This document shows, one piece after another, positions 11,501 to 20,500 of a DNA stretch of 64,000 nt. Every line of letters starts with the position of its first letter. Position 1 is the first letter of the stretch. The position numbers and the translations under genes are program-made. Source of the DNA: Meghimatium bilineatum (lineage: Eukaryota > Mollusca > Gastropoda > Stylommatophora > Philomycidae); NCBI GenBank assembly GCA_034231615.1, contig CM067309.1, forward strand, positions 25,039,965 to 25,103,964. The letters run 5' to 3'. The notes below the pieces were generated by a model. It did not search any database and was not told where the DNA came from. It saw only the letters and a program-made list of their open reading frames with translations.

Positions 11501-14500
11501 TACTTGTATAAACAATTATTTGAAGCAAAAATGTATTGTCTATATATGTTATCCGTGTTTACAAGAAGACCTATCAGCCCTTGTATAACTAATACGGATA
11601 TTATGTTATGTGTTTGTTGTCACTGAGGATATTTCAATACCTGTACGGGATGTTTGTTGTTGTTGTAATAGTCCTTGTCTCGATTGGTCCGTTCGGGTGA
11701 CTTTGTGTGCACGATTTGAATGGCTTGATGAAATCGCATCTTTTTTTGGAGATGCGGTTAGTCAAGTACTGAAAAACGCGTGTGCAATTGTTGCTAGGCG
11801 ACTTGGTGCCGTAGAACGGACTGGTTCAATTCCCGTTAGTCTCAAGAATATGTATAACCAAGGATATCAATGTTTGTCAGACTTTTCTGATGACTTCAAT
11901 ACAAAACCTGTATGACCCAAACATGTTATTGTTTTTGTTATTAGGCATGTTGATTATCATCTTCGCACACTGGGCATGCCCATAGGTGTATCATCAAATC
12001 TCCCCCGCAGACTATCTGTTAGGGTATATCGGTTGATGATTTTGGTTCTAGGTTTTTTCACTATTCTTTTTGAAATCTTTGTTAGGTGTTCTCTACCGTT
12101 ACAGTAATTTTTATTTCCAAATTATGCATTCCTGATATTGACCCATGTTTATTGATCTCAAAAGCCTCTGATCATGCGATCTCACATACTGCACTAAGTA
12201 TGTCATCTCTGTTCAGCTGACCATCTGTTATGGTAGAGAGGCTAGCTATTTTGTTGGCCTGCTCATTTGCCTACACACCCTTGTGTCCAGGGAAAAAGAT
12301 AAGAGTGTTTTTTTCACAGCGATGCCCACATTTTAGCTCTCTCCAATGACTCCACCCACTGCCAACACACATCACATGTTTTGTGAATCATATTCATTGA
12401 GTCTCTTAGTATGCATGCATGGTAATAGGCTTGTGATTCCAGTCAGTTTAGTGCCTGCACTGCAGCAAACATTTAAACACTGCCATCATTAGATTGCTTG
12501 GTGTTGCGGTAAATGCCCCACTGGTTTCATGTACTGTTCTTCTGTATGATCTAGCAGTAAAAGCCCATGTACATCACAAGTAGCAGATGACCGTCCCATC
12601 CGTGTACATTTTTATTATTATTAGAAATCCAGGTCTGAAATAAATAAACAAAATACATATGTGTGTTCGTCCATCACAAGTGATGATGCCCATTTGCCAC
12701 GTCCACTTTTGAAAATACAGTTAGAATTACGTCCATGCCTAATAGTTTCTAGATGGCTAATAAGCCATATGCTCTATTGAAGCTGTAAATGTTATTGGAC
12801 AGTTCAGGCATGCAATGACCACTGTAGATGGATTTTGGCCAAAATACAAAATATATAGATCATACATATAAGACAGAACATGTCAGACTTAGGTAGAACT
12901 GAGGAATGATAATATGAAAGTGGCAATTTATTGGTTGACTATACACCCCTTGCAATAATTGACATGGAATCCTTAGGGAGAAAGAATCATAGGTAGGGCA
13001 CACACTGAGAAGAGGTGAATCATGAGTAGGCCACACATTGAGAAGAGGTGAATCATGAGTAGGGCACACATTGAGAAGAGGTGAATCATGGGCAGAGCAC
13101 ATGTTGAGAAGAGGTACAGATGTGAGTAGAAGATAATAGGGAACTGTCTAGCGGGTATTTCAGCTTCTCCTTATCTCACTCACTTTTCATTGGGTGGGTT
13201 AGTGCGTGGCATCCTGATTGCTGTAGTGCATAGCTTGGTTGGTTACCTCCGTCTTCAGCATCTATACTTACAAGGGCAGATTGTGGTCTTGCTAGATTTT
13301 TGGAGGGTCTCGCCAGTCTTAGTTTTCAGTGTCTGTTGGCTGAACTACGCCCCATCTCTGCTCATTCATTCATTTTTCTTTAGCGCTGAAGTTAGCGCTT
13401 AGGGCAGAGGTCAGATCTCTCCAATTCTATCTGTTCAAAGCTATTCTATGCAGTTCTTGAATAGTATATATATTGATTGTTTTACTTTCTCTAACTATTG
13501 TTGTTCTGAATGTTTCTTTTGGTCTACTCCTGGCTCCTTTGCCTGTAGGTATCCATTCAAGAGATTGGTGGTGTAGTCTGTTGATGTCTGCGTGTAGGAC
13601 ATGCCAGTTGTAGAACCAACGGCATTTTCTGATAACATCTGTCAGTGAGTTCAACAAATTCATAATCATCCATTACTATCACTGCATCGAATGTTGGTTG
13701 CAATGGACCTCCATCTTCTGTATCTTATCTTATTGGTGCACTCTTCTAGACTATATCTTGTCTTAGTGGTGCACTCTGCTAGACTGTATCTTGCCTGGTG
13801 GTGCACTCTGCTAGACTGTATCTTGTACATCTCTTAATGTTTCCTCCCATATGTATAGCTGCCTATCTTTTGCTTGCTTGCCTTCGACTCTACCATGAAT
13901 CAATGGCTTTAACAAGGTTTCATGTCTGTTAATATGCTCAAAATATTTTTATTTATTTGTTACATGGAATATGGATCTGTAAATAGCTGATTGATGCTAC
14001 TGATGTAGGCCCCATGTAGCTGATTGATGCTACTGATGTAGGCCCCATGTAGCTGATTGATGCTACTAATGTAGGCCCCATGTAGCTGATTGATGCTACT
14101 GATGTAGGCCCCATGTAGCTGATTGATGCTACTGATGTAGGCCCCATGAAGCTGATTGATGCTACTAATGTAGGCCCCATGTAGCTATTGATGATGATGT
14201 CTGAAGCAGATAAAAACTGCTAACAGAAAAATGGGGACTAAAAAAACAGAAGAAACTCTATTGGGATATCAATCATTAGAGATAGATCATTAGGGATAGC
14301 AAAATTATTGTGTAAAGATCAATCATTAGAGATAGCACAATAATTATGTAAAGATCTTCTTCTTCTTCAGCGTTCATTCTCAAATTCCTGCTGGATCTCT
14401 CCTGTAGCAGTACTACTAGATCTCCAGCAGGATGCAGTCCTGTGAATCGAAATGCGTTGTGTCGTCGTTTTATTTGCGCCAATGGCCTGACACATCTGTC

Positions 14501-17500
14501 TTCGGCAGAATGTAAAGATCAATCATTAGAGATGGTTGGTTGGTTGCTGATTCAGCGGTCCATGGGCTCATGCCCTTTGACCTAATGCCATTAAATGGCA
14601 TTATATTTCTGGGAAGTCTGTGGATTTTAGCCTACCTCGGGACAGAGCCAGAGAATAACTATCACACCTCCAGGAAGGTAGGTTTCAACCTATGCACTGC
14701 TCCTAGCCACTGTAGCCAAGATAGGGTTCACTGTGCTCATTCCCCACCACCAATTGACTACTGGTTATGCCGAACTTCTCTATTGCTCCAGGCAAGCAAC
14801 CAAATGTTCAAGTCAAAAGCATTGTCATGTCCTGAGTCACTGTGCCTCTATGATGGGTTTCAGCCATAGGAAAAAGCAGTGCTGTCAGTTTCCTCCTCCC
14901 CAGTGCTGCACAGTACATCGCTGGCTCCCTCCCAACCACAGAGGTTGCATACATATATATTCAGGTAAACATGAAACCCATTTCAACAAGAAAAATAACA
15001 GCATAATTGTATAGATGACGTGCTATGAAGCTTCTTTAAGAAGATAACCTCAATATAAGGCATGTCATCCACTAAGGTTTTCTGTTGCATTGGTGGTTTG
15101 TCTAGTGGGCCATCGGTGAGACCCACAGACGCAACCACATGCGTATCATTAGAGACAGCATAGTTATTGTGTAAAGATCAAGTGTTAGAAATATAACAAT
15201 TATTGTGTAAAGACCAAGTGTTAGAAATATAACAATTATTGTGTAAAGACCAAGTGTTAGAAATATAACAATTATTGTGTAAAGACCAAGTGTTAGAAAT
15301 ATAACAATTATTGTGTAAAGACCAAGTGTTAGAAATATAACAATTGTTGTGAAACGAGCATATAGAATAACAGATTGATACATTCATGAAAACTGAAGGA
15401 ATAGATTTTATCTTATTCTGCACCTTTTGCACTGAAATGGCACAATATGAATATTTACACATTCACACTAGAAAAGTAAGCCAAAGTTTTACAATACTTT
15501 AGACATGCTATAAATAATTAGAACTTTGGTCCACATAATGAGCAAGCATTTCGTCTTGCAGCAGGAACAGAATATGTTTACTGAACTTTGTTGTCACTCA
15601 AGATTTTAAAATTAATCCACATTCATGTTTATAAAAAATATCCAGCTATTGCATGCCTGTAGTTATGGCAAACACTTCTTTAAAAGTTTAACGGGTTTTT
15701 TAAAGTTTCGCTTGAACACAACGGACTATCACTAAGACTAAGGGGTTATGAGGTGTAAACATGAAAACATACAGATTTGCAGTACACAAGACATTTTAAA
15801 TGATTCAAACCGTTAGCCCTTTCTCAAGAATATATAAAACAGTGACAAACAATTAAAATTGTAAAAACAATGTTCCCACTACAGAGGCACTAGATACACT
15901 ATTGACATGTAAACAATACAAAGTTCAAGGTGACAATGATGTATGTAGAAACATGTAGTCATGGAAGTGGGTTTTATTGAAAATTTAAAAGATATTATAA
16001 CAGATATAACAAATTATTACATGACTATATCTTTCCATATACATCATTGTCACTTTGAACTTCATATTGTGTATCATGTCAATAGTGTATCTGGTACCTC
16101 TGTGATGGTAACATTGTTTTTACTGTTTTTCACCGTGTGTTGTACATATTCTTGAGAAAGACCTAACGGTTCGAAATGTTGATAGTGTCTTGTGTATTGT
16201 CATGTATCTGTTTTCATGTTTAAATCTCACAACCTCTTAGCGATAGTCGTCTTATTCAAGTGAAACATTCAAAAACCTGTGTAATACGTAAGTACTATTG
16301 TTGTTACGCTTCACACAGCATTACCTCATATAGAGTTTGTTAAGATTAATAACAAACAGGGAATGTATGTTTACTGATATCAGTAACAAACAGGGAATGT
16401 ATGTTTATTAAGATCAACAACAAACAGGGAATGTATGTTTACTGATATCAGTAACAAACAGGGAATGTATGTTTACTGATATCAGTAACAAACAGGGAAT
16501 GTATGTTTATTAAGATCAACAACAAACAGGGAATGTATGTTTACTGAGATCAACAACAAACAGGGAATGTATGTTTACTGAGATCAACAACAAACAGGGA
16601 ATGTATGTTTACTGAGATCAATAACAAACAGGGAATGTATGTTTACTGAGATCAATAACAAACAGGGAATGTATGTTTACTGAGATCAATAACAAACAGG
16701 GAATGTATGTTTACTAAGAGCAACAACAAACAGGGAATATATGTTTACTAAGAGCAATAACAACCAGGGAATGTATGTTTACTGAGGTCAACAACAAACA
16801 GGGAGTGTATGCTTACTGAGATCAACATCAAACAGGGAATGTATGTTTACTGAGATCAATAACAAACAGGGAATGTATGTTTACTGAGATCAATAACAAA
16901 CAGGGAATGTATGTTTACTAAGAGCAACAACAAACAGGGAATATATGTTTACTAAGAGCAACAACAAACAGGGAATGTATGTTTACTAAGAGCAACAACA
17001 AACAGGGAATATATGTTTACTAAGAGCAACAACAAACAGGGAATGTATGTTTACTAAAAGCAACAACAAACAGGGAATATATGTTAACATCAATGACACC
17101 CTGTTTGAAAGGGCGTACATCAATCTGAGTTTACCTGGTAGAGATCAACATAATCTGTCTTCAGTCTCTTCAGACTTCCATCAATACTTTCTGTAATGTG
17201 TCGTCTGCTCAGTCCAACATTGTTGACATTTTCTTTCTGACCCATGTCGCCTCTACACTTTGTTGCGATTATAAACTTGTCTCTCGGCTGGCTGAGATAA
17301 TGCATGGATATTCAATCATTTTTTTGGACAAGACACACACACAAATTTTCATATTTTCATAGACACAAAATAATTTCTTTGTAGATATGAAGCCATCATG
17401 TATAAAGAGAGAAAATGGTCTGGACAAATTTGGATAAGAAATGTTAATTGTGGAAATTAAAATAAAAAGATATACAGTGTAGTCCCATTATAACAACTTG

Positions 17501-20500
17501 TTCTGGACCAACAAAATATGTAAGTAATAGCAGAAATGTGCTATATACAGTGCATATCATACAGAATAACTATAGGCCTAATTGGGAATTTTGAAGTCTT
17601 TTTATATAGGGAAATTTGTTATAAAATAATACGCTATAGAGGTATTCTACTGTATAAAATATATATTCAAGCATATTAGTTAGTTATTCCTCTAGGGCCA
17701 AAGATGGCACATAGGGCGGATATCATAGATTTCCATGTCTCGCGTTTCATTGTAATTTATTTTAGGTCTTCGTTGTTTCTGATACCGATGGTGAAGCGAA
17801 GACCTCTTGTAATAGTTCTATGTAAGGTTTCTCTTGGTCTTCCTCGTTTTCTCTTGTCTTTTGATGACCAGATCAAAGCTTGACAGGGAATTCTTTTGGT
17901 ATCCATTCGCAGCACAAGTCCGATGTAATTTCAGCGACGCCTTCTAATATAGCTGGATACATATTCTTGTTTTGCTTCTTGCCTGACAACTGTGTTTAAT
18001 TTAAAGTCTGACCAATGGATGTTCAGTAGGTATCTAAAACATTTGTTTTCAAAGGTGTTTAGTCTTTGTTCTAGGTTTTATGTTGCTTTCCAACTTTTGC
18101 ATCAAATATGTTGCTGTTGGAATTATGAAGGAATTGAAGATTTTGTGTTTTGTGTTGTTTCTTAGCGTTTTTTAATGCCAGATATTTGATAGTTTATTGA
18201 ATGAGTTTGTAGCCAGTTCAATGCTTTTTAATATTTCTGTTGTTGAATCTCCTGTTGTTGATAGCTTGCTGCTAAGTTATGTGAAGTTGTTGATTTTTTC
18301 AAGAGTGTTGTCGTTTAGTTTGATGTCCCTTGATTAGTTGGTTCAGGTCAAACATTTTTGTTTTTGATGTGTTGATTTCAAGCCCAATTTGTGCAGCGAA
18401 TGGTTGTAGATATATAGCATATACTGATATAAGCATATACTGATGTAATATTTCTCTGAAGTAAATAATTGTTACAGAAAAAAATTGTAAGGAAGCAGTC
18501 TGTCTTTATGTCTGTCTTTCTAAGTATTGTGTACTTTACAGAATGTTGTCCTCTCTGCCGCTCTGGAAGCCACTTAATTTTGTGCAAACTGTCCAGCCTC
18601 TTCCAGTATCATGTTAGGAAGATCTTGGATATCATGTGTCCATCATAGTCTTGATCTGCCTCTTGTTCTCTTTCCTGGAACTTTCCCTATGTGATTAATA
18701 ATTATAACCATTGTGTATTTTTATATGTCCAAAATATATTAGTCTGTGTGTTTTTAATACTTTTGAGAAGTCAGTCTTCTTCTATGTTCAGATCTTTGCG
18801 AATGTCTGCATTGGTTTGTCTTTCTGTTCATGATATTCTTAGGATCTTTCTATAACATTTCATTCTGAATGTCGATATTTTCTTTTCCATTGCAGATATC
18901 ATTACCGTCTCACAACCACATGTTGGCAGTGGAAAAATATAGCTTCTTAATAGTTGTAACCTTGTTATGTTGGCCCCTTAATAGTTGTAACCTTGTCATG
19001 TTGGCCCTTTAATAGTTGTAACCTTGTTATGTTGGTCCCTTAATAGTTGTAACCTTGTTATGTTGGCCCCTTGTCATAGATTTTCATCTGTGATGTTTTT
19101 TATGATAATTTTTTTAAAGAATAATAGAAATGTAAATTGTCAAGTTGATATTTGAGAATCTATTATCTTTTCTATTATGATGTCTCAGAATGTTGGTAAC
19201 TCATTCAATCCACCATCTTCTTGGTTTTCCTCTGCAACGCTGTTTCAATTGACATCGTGTATGCTCTTGCCAGTGGCCAATAAGTGATCATTCTGATTAA
19301 GTCTCTCAGTTCCTTATGAGATCCTTATTAAATTATCTCTTCTTGTTCTGTTTGTTGCTTTTCTTAGACATCTAATTTCACAGGTTGCAAGCTTTCTCTC
19401 TTATGTTCTCTAGTTAGTGTCCATGTCTGATATCGATAATAAAATGTTGGTATGAGAATCTATGCTGAAGAAAAAGAAATTGATACGAATATTCTTCTGA
19501 AGGTGATTAAGAAACATATGAGCTGAGTTATATGTCTATCATCAATGAACATGGTATAAATCTACATATACTTTAATCAATCTCTGTCTCAATAAATTCA
19601 TCAGAGTGTAGCAGTCCATAATTCACAGCATGGAGGTGACATAACAGTCTCGTCATGTAGGCATATCTGTTATGAGAATATTGAGACAAGCAAAGAGGTC
19701 TAACCTGTAAAGCTACATGCACTATCAACGTTCATATTCTATGTCAACTTCTGAAAAGAATTAGGGCTATGGGTCTACTGGTTTAGCAGTGAATCTGTCT
19801 ACTAATAATAACTAGAAGCAACACTCACTTGTCCAACCATTTCCCAACGATAGTCTCTGATTTGCCTTGGCCATAGACATCAGCTGTATCAAGGAAGTTA
19901 CCTCCCCACTCTGCATAACGGTTGAGGATCTGATGTGACTCTTCCTCATTAATCTGACCTGGGAATCCCCACTGAAATTATAAATAGCATTTAAAACTAC
20001 ATCAGGGAATAGATTAAGAGTGAAACTCATGCACTAAAATCCATTAGTTCAGCAATCACTGTGCCATGCCAAGTGACATAGGTGATCAAGTTCCCCACAA
20101 CTCTCTCTATCTCCTATATTGTTAATAAGTTCAGTTGGTGACTTATTTTTGTGTCACTGTGACAATCCATCCAGAAATTTCTCTTTTTTTCCTCTGTCTC
20201 TTCTCCCGTTAATCTTTCTGGTTGTTACTAAATGTTCAAGTTTTGCTTTTCTCATCTGATGCCATACAAATTTTGATGGCTTCTAGTTTTTCCTACATTT
20301 TGCCTTTTTACTCCAACATCTCTGAGGATTACTTCATTAGTTTTCTTGGCTGTTCATGGAATTTTCATCATTCTTCTCAAAAACCACATTTTAGTTTAAC
20401 TCCAGCTTATCTTGAGCTCTTTTGTTTACCATCCATGCTTTGCATCCATAAATAAGGATTGACTCAATATAACATCCTAGCACTCTAACTAATGTGTAAG

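Noticed and set aside
10821-11849. CRISPR-like or tRNA array
   Set aside because: Units of 384 bp with no short repeat/spacer pattern, and no cloverleaf; A and B boxes are not at tRNA spacing.
11226-11915. Possible small Cys-rich gene in three copies ([10 protein letters not shown])
   Set aside because: The conserved frame may just reflect recent tandem duplication; no signal peptide, no homology recognised, and a B-box match suggests a SINE-like origin. Kept as a repeat and finding only.
14540-14869. 109-codon frame
   Set aside because: No domain, no splice signals tied to it, and its start overlaps a dispersed motif also at 46630.
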